Origin: Lottiidibacillus patelloidae
GTDB lineage: Bacteria; Bacillota; Bacilli; Bacillales; SA5d-4
NCBI RefSeq assembly: GCF_002262935.1
Contig: NZ_NPIA01000009.1
Coordinates: 1-64,000, forward strand
Reading direction: 5' to 3'
Length of the DNA: 64,000 nt
The position numbers were made by a program, and so were the translations under genes. The notes beneath the pieces were generated by a model, which saw only the letters and a list, made by a program, of their open reading frames with translations, was not told the DNA's origin and did not search any database. The number at the start of each line of letters is the position of its first letter. Position 1 is the stretch's first letter. This document shows positions 35,894 through 43,888 of the stretch, one piece after another.

Positions 35894-38269
35894 CTAGTTT
35901 CTTAATGGTTTCCCTTTAACAAGCATATGGTGCATTCGTGCTTGTGTTTTCGGTTCACCTACTAAACTTACAAATGCTTCACGCTCTATATCTAATAAAT
36001 ATTGTTCATCTACTTCAGATCCTTCTGGGACATAACCACCAGCTATTACATACGCTAGCTTTTCAGCAATCTTTAAATCATGATCAGAAATGTAGCCAGA
36101 GTTGTGCATCGTTTTTGCCCCCATTAGCATGACAGCATATCCAGCTTCACCGACAACAGGTATTTTGTTTCGTTGTGGCGCCTGATATCCTGCCTCCACT
36201 AGAGAGAGTAGTTTACTTTTCGCATCATGGATTAAAAAATCATTGTTAAAACTTATGTCATCTCGTTCGCGAACATAGCCAAGCTTCCTCGCCTCATGAC
36301 CCGACTTAGATACTTTCGCCATCGCGATTGTTTCAAACGTTTTATTAGCAGCTTCTTGGAGGAATGCTCCCGATTTTTTCGGCAAGTTTTCAATTTGTCG
36401 AATATAAAGTTCCTTATTTCCCCCACCACCAGGAATAATTCCAACACCTGTTTCGACAAGTCCCATATATGTTTCAACTGACACTTGCATACCAGCACAA
36501 GGTAAGGCAACTTCTGTTCCACCACCGAGCGTCATTCCGTAAGGTGCAGCAATAACTGGCTTTTCATTATATTTAACCTTCATTAGCGCGTTTTGAAATT
36601 GCCTCACGACTAAATCAATTTCAAAAAAGTTCATGTCTTGCGCTTCCATTAAGATCATCATAATATTTGCACCAACTGAGAAATTAGTGCCGTGGTTTCC
36701 AATTACTAAACCTTCATAGTTTTTATTTACTTCATCTAGTGATTTTGAAATCATTTGCATAATATCTAAGCCGATGGCATGGCTTTTTGTCGTAAACTGT
36801 AAGCAGGCAACACCATCTCCGATATCGACTAAATTTGCACCGGAATTTTTTTGGATGATTGGATTTCTTGTTAAGTAAACAATTTTCTTATTTTCTTTCT
36901 TTTGCTGCCATGTCCCCTCTGGAGATACGTGCTCTAATTGGCCATCTGTCTCACGGTAAAAAGAATTGTGACCATTAGCAAGCATTTCTTTTACCCATTT
37001 AGGAACGATAGCACCTTGTTCTTCCATTTTTGCAACAGACTTTGCAACACCTATTGCATCCCACGTTTCAAAAGGACCCATTTCCCAACCAAAGCCCCAT
37101 TTCATCGCTTGGTCGATAGCTACAATATCGTCTGAAATTTCATTTACTTTTTTTGCCGAGTAAAGTAACGTCTGCATTAAAATATTCCATGTTAGCTGTC
37201 CAGCTCTGTCATCTGAGTAAATTAAAGCTCTTAACTTATCTTTTTTTGATCCGACCTTAGGTAAGTTTGCTTTTAACTTCTTTTGCGGCTCATACTCAAG
37301 TGTTTCAGGGTTTATTTCAAATATTTCTGAACCACTGTTTGATTTCTTTTTTAAATAAAAACCTTGACCTGATTTACTTCCGAGCCAATTATTTTCTACC
37401 ATTTTTGTCATAAATGATGGCACATGAAATACTTCTTTTTCATCACCTTCAAGTGCTTCATACATGTTGTTAGCAACATGTAAAAATGTATCTAAGCCGA
37501 CTACGTCAAGTGTTCGAAATGTTGCACTTTTTGGCCGACCTAATAGCGTCCCAGTGACAGAATCTACTTCACCGACAGAATAGCCGCCAGCAAGCATTTC
37601 TTGCACAGTAATCATTAAACCGTACGTTCCGATCCGATTTGCAATAAAGTTCGGTGTATCTTTACATATAACGACACCTTTTCCCAGGAAATTTTCTGCA
37701 AAATCCCTCATAAACTGAACTATTTCATGATCTGTGTCTTTTGTTGGAATAATTTCAAGAAGTTTCAAATATCGTGGTGGGTTAAAAAAATGTGTGCCTA
37801 AAAAATGTTTCTTAAAGCTTTCAGAGCGTCCATCAATCATTGCATTTACTGATATTCCCGACGTATTGGAACTAACAATCGCCGTTTCTTTTCGATACGC
37901 TTCAATATTTGCAAAGACTTTTTTCTTTATTTCCAGATTCTCAACAACCACTTCAATAATCCAGTCTGCATCTGCAAGCTTTTCCATATCGTCCTCAAGG
38001 TTGCCGACAGATATTAATGACACGTTTTCTTTTACTGTTAATGGTGCAGGATTTTGCTTTAATAATTTTTTCTTCGCATCATCCACAATTCTGTTCCGAA
38101 CGCTTTTATCATCTAGTGTTAATCCTGCCTTTTTTTCTTCCGCTGATAATTCATTCGGTATGATATCTAGCAATAAAGTAGGAATTCCTGCATTTGCTAA
38201 ATGAGCAGCAATACCCGATCCCATGACTCCCGAACCAATGACAGCTGCTTTTTTTATCGTTAAGGTCAC
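35894..38269 (-). CDS. fadN: 3-hydroxyacyl-CoA dehydrogenase/enoyl-CoA hydratase FadN
   Basis: A 791-residue bifunctional beta-oxidation protein. The N-terminal NAD-binding domain has GSGVMGSGIAAHLANAG, followed by the HAD C-terminal domain (GTHFFNPPRYLKLLEIIPTK, CKDTPNFIANRIG). The C-terminal part is a crotonase fold (VIAAPYGMTLGGGTEVALPC, GVGIIPGGGGNKELYIR). I chose GTG 38269, behind AAGGAGG, which restores the usual FadN length; the longer frame to 38308 has no site. Two palindromes upstream (38291-38310, 38335-38354) are candidate operators. Confidence 0.95.
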   Translation of the reverse strand: MTLTIKKAAVIGSGVMGSGIAAHLANAGIPTLLLDIIPNELSAEEKKAGLTLDDKSVRNRIVDDAKKKLLKQNPAPLTVKENVSLISVGNLEDDMEKLADADWIIEVVVENLEIKKKVFANIEAYRKETAIVSSNTSGISVNAMIDGRSESFKKHFLGTHFFNPPRYLKLLEIIPTKDTDHEIVQFMRDFAENFLGKGVVICKDTPNFIANRIGTYGLMITVQEMLAGGYSVGEVDSVTGTLLGRPKSATFRTLDVVGLDTFLHVANNMYEALEGDEKEVFHVPSFMTKMVENNWLGSKSGQGFYLKKKSNSGSEIFEINPETLEYEPQKKLKANLPKVGSKKDKLRALIYSDDRAGQLTWNILMQTLLYSAKKVNEISDDIVAIDQAMKWGFGWEMGPFETWDAIGVAKSVAKMEEQGAIVPKWVKEMLANGHNSFYRETDGQLEHVSPEGTWQQKKENKKIVYLTRNPIIQKNSGANLVDIGDGVACLQFTTKSHAIGLDIMQMISKSLDEVNKNYEGLVIGNHGTNFSVGANIMMILMEAQDMNFFEIDLVVRQFQNALMKVKYNEKPVIAAPYGMTLGGGTEVALPCAGMQVSVETYMGLVETGVGIIPGGGGNKELYIRQIENLPKKSGAFLQEAANKTFETIAMAKVSKSGHEARKLGYVRERDDISFNNDFLIHDAKSKLLSLVEAGYQAPQRNKIPVVGEAGYAVMLMGAKTMHNSGYISDHDLKIAEKLAYVIAGGYVPEGSEVDEQYLLDIEREAFVSLVGEPKTQARMHHMLVKGKPLRN

Positions 38270-38290
38270 CAGACACTCCTCCTTCACACA

Positions 38291-38310
38291 AAATGAATAG
38301 CCATTCATTT
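38291..38310. promoter_or_regulatory. Palindrome upstream of fadN (FadR-like half-sites)
   Basis: AAATGAATAG/CCATTCATTT is a 20-bp inverted repeat with one mismatched pair. TGAAT/ATTCA half-sites recall the FadR operators of Bacillus fatty-acid genes, but the spacing here is shorter than the canonical site. It lies 22 bp before the fadN start. Confidence 0.5.
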
Positions 38311-38334
38311 TTTATTCGGACTACTATTCCATAC

Positions 38335-38354
38335 ATATGAAGCAAGCTTCATAT
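38335..38354. promoter_or_regulatory. Perfect 20-bp palindrome upstream of fadN
   Basis: ATATGAAGC-AA-GCTTCATAT, 9-bp arms without mismatch. It lies 66 bp before the fadN start, within the likely promoter. It has the size and symmetry of a TetR-family operator. No regulator gene is adjacent. Confidence 0.5.
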
Positions 38355-38412
38355 TTAGAAATAAAGATTGTAAAGGTTGGACAATTTAATTAATTTAATT
38401 TTTAAAACAAAT

Positions 38413-38440
38413 AAAAAAGAGCTCGAAAATCAAGCTCTCC
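38413..38440 (-). terminator. Terminator of the HTH-F1-beta gene
   Basis: AGAGCT...AGCTCT hairpin with AAAAAA on the left (U-run on the minus strand), 11 bp after the stop codon of the gene at 38449. Confidence 0.8.
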
Positions 38441-38448
38441 ATTTCTAA

Positions 38449-39495
38449 CTATTTCAACTGTCCAATATAAAGTAATTCATTTGGATCAGCATTGTCTAAA
38501 TTACCATTCATGATGTTATTTAAGTCCTGTAACGCACTTTGCAAGGGAGTTACTTCCCCTTTTTGATTTGTAATTGGTTCTGCAATAAAAAACGGTTGTG
38601 TTAAGTACGCTTCTAAACGCACTCCTCTATAAAAAGTCTTTTTATCTTGCTCTGATAGCTTTTCCATTCCAAAAGCATTAATGAGAAAGCGCAGCTCACG
38701 ATAACGGCGTAGTAGCTTTTTTGCTTTTTGCTGTGTGTCCATATGTATTTTATCGACATGCGCACCTTCTAAAGCAATGGAAGTAGAAAGAACGGGATTA
38801 ATTGCAGGATAAATCCTCCGCGAAACTAATTCAGCATCAAATTGTAATAATGTATCTAAAGGTCCATAAGGTTCCTCTTCATCAACTGCATCTCCACGTG
38901 GATCTACAAGAAATGTAGTAATGGGCTGCAAGTTGCTCGCTTGTAACTTTTCTTGAAAAGAATATATCTCTCCTGTTAAAACAGTAGTACGGTCTGCCCC
39001 TAATAACACTTCTTTTTTCTTACCAATATTTTTAATGTAATCATACGCTTCATCTAATGATTTACATACATATTCCGCTTCATTTTCTACATCTTCCACA
39101 CCAAGGCTGGCTTCCTTTGGCTTCACCCATACTGTTACAAATTTATCTTGTCTCATTCGATGAAAAATTTCGCCAAGTACTACTAGTTGTCCCATAGCAG
39201 GACGCGCTACAAAGCCTACCGTTCCTCCCTTAACAATTGGTGCAAAAACATCGATTAATTTAATTCCAGTTTCGATTATTTCTCCACCTTGCCCGCGAAT
39301 TATTAATTCATCTAAACTACAATCCGCAAGTTCTGCAAGAGCTACTAATGTTTTCACTTCAGCTCGTTCGATTGGTATTTTTCCAGTAGTAAGGTTGGAA
39401 ACCGTCGCTGGGCGAAGTCCAACTGCTTTCGCTGCAGATGTAATATTAGGCACTTTTCGCTTTAATAAAGCAACATTTAATTTAATATCATCCAT
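38449..39495 (-). CDS. HTH (XRE-type) protein fused to a degenerate F1-ATPase beta subunit
   Basis: A 348-residue protein. Residues about 10-65 form a Cro/CI-like helix-turn-helix (TSAAKAVGLRPATVSNLTTGK). From residue about 75 on it aligns with AtpD: ETGIKLIDVFAPIVKGG (AtpD: ETGIKVVDLLAPYIKGG), IYPAINPVLSTS (IYPAVDPLASTS), RRYRELRFLINAFGM then EKLSEQD (DELSEED), and FFIAEPITNQKG. The P-loop GGAGVGKT is replaced by ARPAMGQL, and the catalytic GER and Walker B Asp regions are not recognisable. The beta-barrel domain is also missing. So it should not hydrolyse ATP. It is probably a DNA-binding regulator. ATG 39495 is 8 nt after GGAG. The gene is flanked by inverted repeat 39518-39538. Confidence 0.85.
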   Translation of the reverse strand: MDDIKLNVALLKRKVPNITSAAKAVGLRPATVSNLTTGKIPIERAEVKTLVALAELADCSLDELIIRGQGGEIIETGIKLIDVFAPIVKGGTVGFVARPAMGQLVVLGEIFHRMRQDKFVTVWVKPKEASLGVEDVENEAEYVCKSLDEAYDYIKNIGKKKEVLLGADRTTVLTGEIYSFQEKLQASNLQPITTFLVDPRGDAVDEEEPYGPLDTLLQFDAELVSRRIYPAINPVLSTSIALEGAHVDKIHMDTQQKAKKLLRRYRELRFLINAFGMEKLSEQDKKTFYRGVRLEAYLTQPFFIAEPITNQKGEVTPLQSALQDLNNIMNGNLDNADPNELLYIGQLK

Positions 39496-39517
39496 TTTTT
39501 TCACTCCTAATCAGCCG

Positions 39518-39538
39518 TTACGTTACTTTTTATCGTAA
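39518..39538. promoter_or_regulatory. Inverted repeat upstream of the HTH-F1-beta gene
   Basis: TTACG (39518-39522) and CGTAA (39534-39538) are separated by 11 nt. They lie 22 bp before the start codon, in the expected promoter region, and could be an autoregulatory operator. The arms are short, so this is weak. Confidence 0.3.
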
Positions 39539-39598
39539 TACACCGTACGCTTCAATGCAAAATTAAAAAATCATTGTTCGGTGAGTTCTTGTTTTATT

Positions 39599-40795
39599 CT
39601 AATTTTGAAACTCAACTCGTTCATGTATAGCCCATTCGTTTTGATCTGGGTCATAGCGAAGGACATAAGATAAGTCGATATAATAGGTGATTCCTTCTCT
39701 TTCAGAAAAGTAGCTCTCTTTGACACTGACGACAGCACTATATTTTCCTTTAGCGTTAGAAAAAATTTGTGGAGGATTGTTTTTTATTTCGAAATTTACT
39801 AACTTCCAATTTAATCGCTTAATAGAGTTAAAGAAGATTTCAATATTACTATTAAACTCCTCTGTTATATTTTTAACTATGTTTAAGTCATGATTTTCTA
39901 TCGCCTCTTCCCAACTGTTTAAAAATTTTATAAGCGATTCATTAATTTGTATAGCTACTGTGTCATTAACTGGGTCTATGCCAGCAAAAGTTTTCCACTC
40001 ATGGTATGGCTTTCCTTCTGAAATGATAAACTCTTCTGTTTGAAAAGTTCCCCAAGGAAATTCTTTACTATAATAAATCGAAACAGAACCATCTAGCGGA
40101 ATAGGATTAAGCGTTAACGCATTGTTTCCCACTTCGGCTTTCACTTCTTTTCCGTTTATGTAATAGGTGACATCCGACCAAACTGGCATTATATCAACAC
40201 TACCTACTTTTAAATACTTTTTATATATTCTGTTTGCATCAACTTCTGATACATCCAGTTGGAAAGAGTGTGTAAACGATAAATAATCTGTCTCAAAGAA
40301 CGCTTTAATAATATGAATTCCAGGCACAACAGGAATAGTTGTTTTTTTCTCATTTGGATTAATTTGAATTTCCTTTCCATTCTTAATCGTTATTTTCTTT
40401 AGACCTTCCGGGTAGGTTACTTCCATATAGTAAGGGTGAAAAACTAGAACATAGTTTTCAAAGAGGCCTAATTTAGTATCTTTAACTAATGAAAATAAAT
40501 CATGCTTGCCTTCTTGTTTAATGGCCGAAATTATTTCATCTTGTAAACTATTATCTTTTATATATTGTAAAATTTCTTTTGTTGTTCCCTCATTTATAGA
40601 GAGATCTTTTTCACTCGAAAAAAGCAAGTCATTTAAGGCCTTTACATTCTCATTTTTTATTGCTTCTTCAAACTTGGAAATTGTTTCTTCTTTTCCATCA
40701 TTAAAGGAAGTAAATAAAAAGAAAGAACAGAGTATTATTGCTAAAATTATGCTTGTCTTTATTTTCGGGCTATTTATATATGTACTAATCTTCAT
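39599..40795 (-). CDS. TcaA-like membrane protein (paralogue 1, isolated copy)
   Basis: A 398-residue protein with one N-terminal membrane span (about residues 13-30) and a large extracytoplasmic part: a helical region with EAIKNENVKALNDLL, two or more beta-rich TcaA/YvbJ-type repeats and an NTF2-like C-terminal domain ending YVLRYDPDQNEWAIHERVEF. It shares the landmark EFPWGTFQTEEF with four paralogues at 50777-55784. The zinc ribbon found at the N-terminus of many TcaA proteins is absent. TcaA affects teicoplanin resistance and wall teichoic acid in staphylococci; the role here is unknown. The start is behind AAAGGAG. Confidence 0.75.
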   Translation of the reverse strand: MKISTYINSPKIKTSIILAIILCSFFLFTSFNDGKEETISKFEEAIKNENVKALNDLLFSSEKDLSINEGTTKEILQYIKDNSLQDEIISAIKQEGKHDLFSLVKDTKLGLFENYVLVFHPYYMEVTYPEGLKKITIKNGKEIQINPNEKKTTIPVVPGIHIIKAFFETDYLSFTHSFQLDVSEVDANRIYKKYLKVGSVDIMPVWSDVTYYINGKEVKAEVGNNALTLNPIPLDGSVSIYYSKEFPWGTFQTEEFIISEGKPYHEWKTFAGIDPVNDTVAIQINESLIKFLNSWEEAIENHDLNIVKNITEEFNSNIEIFFNSIKRLNWKLVNFEIKNNPPQIFSNAKGKYSAVVSVKESYFSEREGITYYIDLSYVLRYDPDQNEWAIHERVEFQN

Positions 40796-40898
40796 GGGAG
40801 CTCTCCTTTATTTCGAAAGAGAAAAAATTTAATTCCCCCTCATAATATTCCTTATATTACCATCATATAGAAGTCCTACTATTCCTTCAATGCAAAAG

Positions 40899-40926
40899 AA
40901 AAGAGCACAGCTATGCTGTGCTCTAA
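40899..40926 (-). terminator. Terminator of the DUF202 gene
   Basis: AGAGCACAGC (40902-40911) pairs perfectly with GCTGTGCTCT (40915-40924); an A-rich left flank supplies the U-run on the minus strand. Confidence 0.85.
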
Positions 40927-41288
40927 ATAAAATTATATGAAATATAAATAAGGATAATTATACTAGAAATGACTGCAAGAATAATTACTAATGGTTTAGA
41001 AGCAGTAAAAGTTTGATTATTAATATCTCTTCGCTTCATTAAATAACTTATAGTGGCTAGAATGATAATACCTACACCTATTACGCCCGAAAATACACCA
41101 ATAATAACTGCTATTAAATCACTTATTTTTGCTATTGAAGTACCCATAGTGAAGTGCAGATTTGAAAATAAAAAACCGACTCCTATAATTGCAATAGCTG
41201 TGCGGACCCAGGCTAAAAAAGTGCGCTCATTCGCCAAATGTTGTTGGATATATTTTGAATCTACGGTTGCCTTTTTCTCTTTCTCCAT
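40923..41288 (-). CDS. DUF202 (YidH-like) membrane protein
   Basis: A 121-residue inner-membrane protein with three predicted spans. It has the DUF202 signature LANERTFLAWVRTAIAIIGVGF (residues about 14-35), then IAKISDLIAVIIGVFSGVIGV and a final span KPLVIILAVISSIIILIYI. The family's role is unclear; relatives accompany vacuolar transporter chaperone or stress genes. The start follows GAGGTGATG. It is a single gene with its own terminator, downstream of the carbonic anhydrase remnant. Confidence 0.85.
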   Translation of the reverse strand: MEKEKKATVDSKYIQQHLANERTFLAWVRTAIAIIGVGFLFSNLHFTMGTSIAKISDLIAVIIGVFSGVIGVGIIILATISYLMKRRDINNQTFTASKPLVIILAVISSIIILIYISYNFI

Positions 41289-41311
41289 CCATCATCACCT
41301 CATATAACTAA

Positions 41312-41339
41312 AAAGGAGACTCGAATATAAGTCTCCTTC
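41312..41339 (-). terminator. Terminator of the sulP-carbonic anhydrase transcript
   Basis: AGGAGACT (41314-41321) pairs with AGTCTCCT (41330-41337), A run on the left. Confidence 0.8.
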
Positions 41340-41347
41340 ATTTATCT

Positions 41348-41896
41348 CTAGCTTACCAGTTCTTCCAATTCACCTGACTCTAAATGGAAAAGGTAGCCAA
41401 CTACATCTACACCTTGTCCATACTTTTTGTAAATTGGATGATTTTTAACATTCTCCACTTGCTTTAAAACATTCAGTTTTGAAAGCTCTTCAGAAGTGAG
41501 ATGTTCGTTGCCTTCTTTTTTTGCAAAACTTTCTTTAACTTTACTTAACCAATGAACTAATTCTTCTTCATCATTGTTATCCCAAGCTGCCGCTACACCG
41601 CCACAATTCGTATGCCCTTTAATGATTACTTTTTTCACTTTTAAATGAACAAGTGCATAATAAAGACCAGTTGCAAAACTTTCATCATCTTGCGAAACTT
41701 GATTAGCAACGTTACGATGAACGAATAAGTTTCCTAATGACATATTCGTCACAACAGATGGGCTCACGCGAGAGTCAGAACAAGCAAGGACAAAATAGTC
41801 TGGAGACTGTCCTTTACTTAGCTCATCAAAGTATTTCGAATCCTCTTACTTCATATTTTCTCTAAACACTTTATTACTTTTAATAATATCGCTCAT
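41348..41896 (-). pseudogene. Beta-carbonic anhydrase gene with an early in-frame stop
   Basis: From ATG 41896 the frame reads SDIIKSNKVFRENMK, then TAA (41848-41846) at codon 17. It continues in the same frame as EDSKYFDELSKGQSPDYFVLACSDSR and on to a normal C-terminus. The zinc/catalytic motif CSDSR (codons 39-43) lies before the next usable start (GTG 41767). The later HTNCGG ligands are intact. No start codon occurs between the stop and CSDSR, so reinitiation cannot rescue the active site. Full length would be 182 residues. It sits 14 bp after the SulP gene, a natural bicarbonate partner. Confidence 0.85.
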
Positions 41897-41910
41897 GCAG
41901 TTAACCCCCT

Positions 41911-43569
41911 TTAGCGAATTGCCTCAATTGCTTGTTTTACACTAATAAAGCTAATTTTATCGCCATACTTTTTCGTCCAACCAGCTCTTTCAACAACTTC
42001 ATGAACTGGGCGTTTCATTCCGGCAATAAAGAATTCAATGCCTGCATCTTCATATTGATGTACTAACTCTTCAAGTTCATGAATGGCTACTGCATCAATC
42101 GAGTTAACTGCTGTAAAGTCTAATAGAACTTTCTTTACAGATTTCTTCTCATTAATTGCAGTTCGTAATTTCTCTTCAAAGAACGCCATATTAGCGAAAT
42201 AAAGTGATGCATCAAGTCGATAAATTAAAATGCCTTCATACGTTTTCGCATGTGGATAGTTTTTAATATTTTTATAAACATTTTCTTTTTCAAGATATCC
42301 AAGTTCTGCGGTATGAGGATATGCACTTCTCCAAATGAATAAAAGTAAAGATACTGCAACACCAACTAAAATTCCTTGCTCAATCCCGAGTGTAAGTGTT
42401 GCGATGAATGTAATTAACAATGTCCAGCCATCTGCTTTTTTCACTTTAAATAAATGTATTGCTTCTTTCACATCAATTAGTCCAAATACCGCAACCATAA
42501 TAATTGCAGCTAATACTGCCTTCGGTAAGTAATAAAATAACGGTGTAAAGAACATTAAAGAAATAATTACAATTACTGCTGTAATAATTGTTGCAAGCCC
42601 CGTTCTCGCTCCTGCTTGGTAATTTACTGCTGAACGAGAGAAACCACCTGTGACAGGATAAGCTGAGAAAAATGAACCAATAATATTCGCTAATCCTAGA
42701 CCGTTTAGTTCTTGATTTGAGTTAACTTTATATTTCTCTTTTGATGCAATTGCTTTTGCCACCGCGATAGATTCCATAAATCCGACAAATGAAATCGTTA
42801 AAGCTATCGGTAATAACGCCATAATCGCTTCAAGACTCATAGCTGGTAAGGAAAATTGCGGTAACCCCATTGGTACTTCTCCAACTATTTTTACTCCTTG
42901 ATCTTTCAAGTTCAGAAAGCTGACAAGTAAAGTTCCTCCAACAACTACAACTAACGGTGCAGGAAACTTTTTCATTTTCATTTTAAAGAATAATAAGATT
43001 GCAATACTTGTGATACCAATAAGTAATGTAAGCACATTTGTGTCTGTAATATTTTTAGCAGCTTCACTTAACGTCAAAAAGACGGAACCTCGCGGAATGT
43101 CTATTCCTAGTAAATGTTTTAACTGACTTAAGCCAATAATTAATGCAGCTCCTGAAGTAAACCCACTAATTACTGCATGTGATAAAAAGTTAACTAAAAA
43201 GCCGAGGCGAAACAATCCCATTGCTAGTTGGATGACTCCGACCATTAATGCCAGTAACAGAGCTAAGGAAACAAATTCTTCTGTACCTGGGTCTGCTAAT
43301 GCTGATACACCTGTAAATACGAGTAAAGAAACCATTGCTACAGGACCAACTGCTAATTGTCTTGAGGATCCAAACAATGCGTAAATGATTAGAGGAATTG
43401 TTGAAGCGTATAAACCGATTACTGGTGGTAATCCCGCAAGCATTGCGTATGCCATCCCTTGTGGTATTAACATAATAGCAACGATTAATCCAGCTGAGAA
43501 ATCTCCTTTAAGATCTTGCTTTTGATAATTTTTTAGCCAGCCAAATGCTGGTATGAATTTTTTTAGCAC
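41911..43569 (-). CDS. SulP-family anion transporter with STAS domain
   Basis: A 552-residue SulP permease. There are 10-14 membrane segments (LIVAIMLIPQGMAYAMLAGLPPVIGLYAS is the family signature region) and a C-terminal cytosolic STAS domain (ILIYRLDASLYFANMAFFEEKL, LLDFTAVNSIDAVAIHELEEL). Substrates of the family are sulfate, bicarbonate or other anions. The adjacent carbonic anhydrase gene favours bicarbonate, whereas the upstream persulfide cluster favours sulfite or sulfate. I chose GTG 43569 (GGAA 9 nt upstream) over GTG 43578. It precedes the broken carbonic anhydrase gene in one operon. Confidence 0.9.
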   Translation of the reverse strand: MLKKFIPAFGWLKNYQKQDLKGDFSAGLIVAIMLIPQGMAYAMLAGLPPVIGLYASTIPLIIYALFGSSRQLAVGPVAMVSLLVFTGVSALADPGTEEFVSLALLLALMVGVIQLAMGLFRLGFLVNFLSHAVISGFTSGAALIIGLSQLKHLLGIDIPRGSVFLTLSEAAKNITDTNVLTLLIGITSIAILLFFKMKMKKFPAPLVVVVGGTLLVSFLNLKDQGVKIVGEVPMGLPQFSLPAMSLEAIMALLPIALTISFVGFMESIAVAKAIASKEKYKVNSNQELNGLGLANIIGSFFSAYPVTGGFSRSAVNYQAGARTGLATIITAVIVIISLMFFTPLFYYLPKAVLAAIIMVAVFGLIDVKEAIHLFKVKKADGWTLLITFIATLTLGIEQGILVGVAVSLLLFIWRSAYPHTAELGYLEKENVYKNIKNYPHAKTYEGILIYRLDASLYFANMAFFEEKLRTAINEKKSVKKVLLDFTAVNSIDAVAIHELEELVHQYEDAGIEFFIAGMKRPVHEVVERAGWTKKYGDKISFISVKQAIEAIR

Positions 43570-43598
43570 GAGGAGCACTTCCTTTCAAACAATGAGTG

Positions 43599-43625
43599 AG
43601 AGGGTACAATCTTATCGTACCCTCT
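43599..43625 (-). terminator. Hairpin between tusA-2 and sulP
   Basis: AGAGGGTAC (43599-43607) pairs with GTACCCTCT (43617-43625). The stem is strong but there is no U-run after it, so it may be a weak terminator or a processing or stability structure that separates tusA from sulP expression. Confidence 0.5.
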
Positions 43626-43637
43626 ACCCTATATTTA

Positions 43638-43868
43638 TTATCCTTTTTTTACCCAAAACTTTAGAACGCCATCTTCTTCAGTATCCTTTACTAATTCATG
43701 GCCGCCAGATTTTGTCCAAGCTGTTAAGTCATTCTTTGCACCTTTATCTGTTGCATGAATTTCTAAAATTTCACCTGTATTTAGTTCTTCAATTGCTTTC
43801 TTCGTTTTTACGATTGGCATTGGACATGCTAAGCCTTTTGCATCTAACACTTTTGTTGCTTCCATCAT
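43638..43868 (-). CDS. TusA-family sulfur carrier (copy 2)
   Basis: A 76-residue TusA protein. The persulfide-carrying Cys is in VLDAKGLACPMPIVKTKK (the CPxP motif, about residue 15). Such proteins shuttle sulfane sulfur between rhodanese, DsrE-like and dioxygenase partners. Nearly identical in protein to the copy at 46602-46829, yet the DNA differs at many synonymous sites. I chose ATG 43868 behind AGGAGG; the frame is open to 43904. It is the seventh gene from cstR in the same direction. Confidence 0.93.
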   Translation of the reverse strand: MMEATKVLDAKGLACPMPIVKTKKAIEELNTGEILEIHATDKGAKNDLTAWTKSGGHELVKDTEEDGVLKFWVKKG

Positions 43869-43888
43869 TAATGACCTCCTAAATTTTA

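Noticed and set aside
37734..38204. 156-codon open frame on the plus strand.
   Set aside because: Antisense to the fadN NAD-binding domain; no start signal and low-complexity composition.
41348..41767. A short 139-residue carbonic anhydrase gene starting at GTG 41767.
   Set aside because: It would lack the CSDSR zinc motif encoded just upstream in the same frame; better explained as the remnant of a full gene with a stop at codon 17.
43599..43625. A seventh CstR operator between tusA and sulP.
   Set aside because: The inverted repeat is AGAGGGTAC/GTACCCTCT with a 9-nt loop; arm order (GGGTAC outward) and spacing differ from ATACC-N6-GGTAT.
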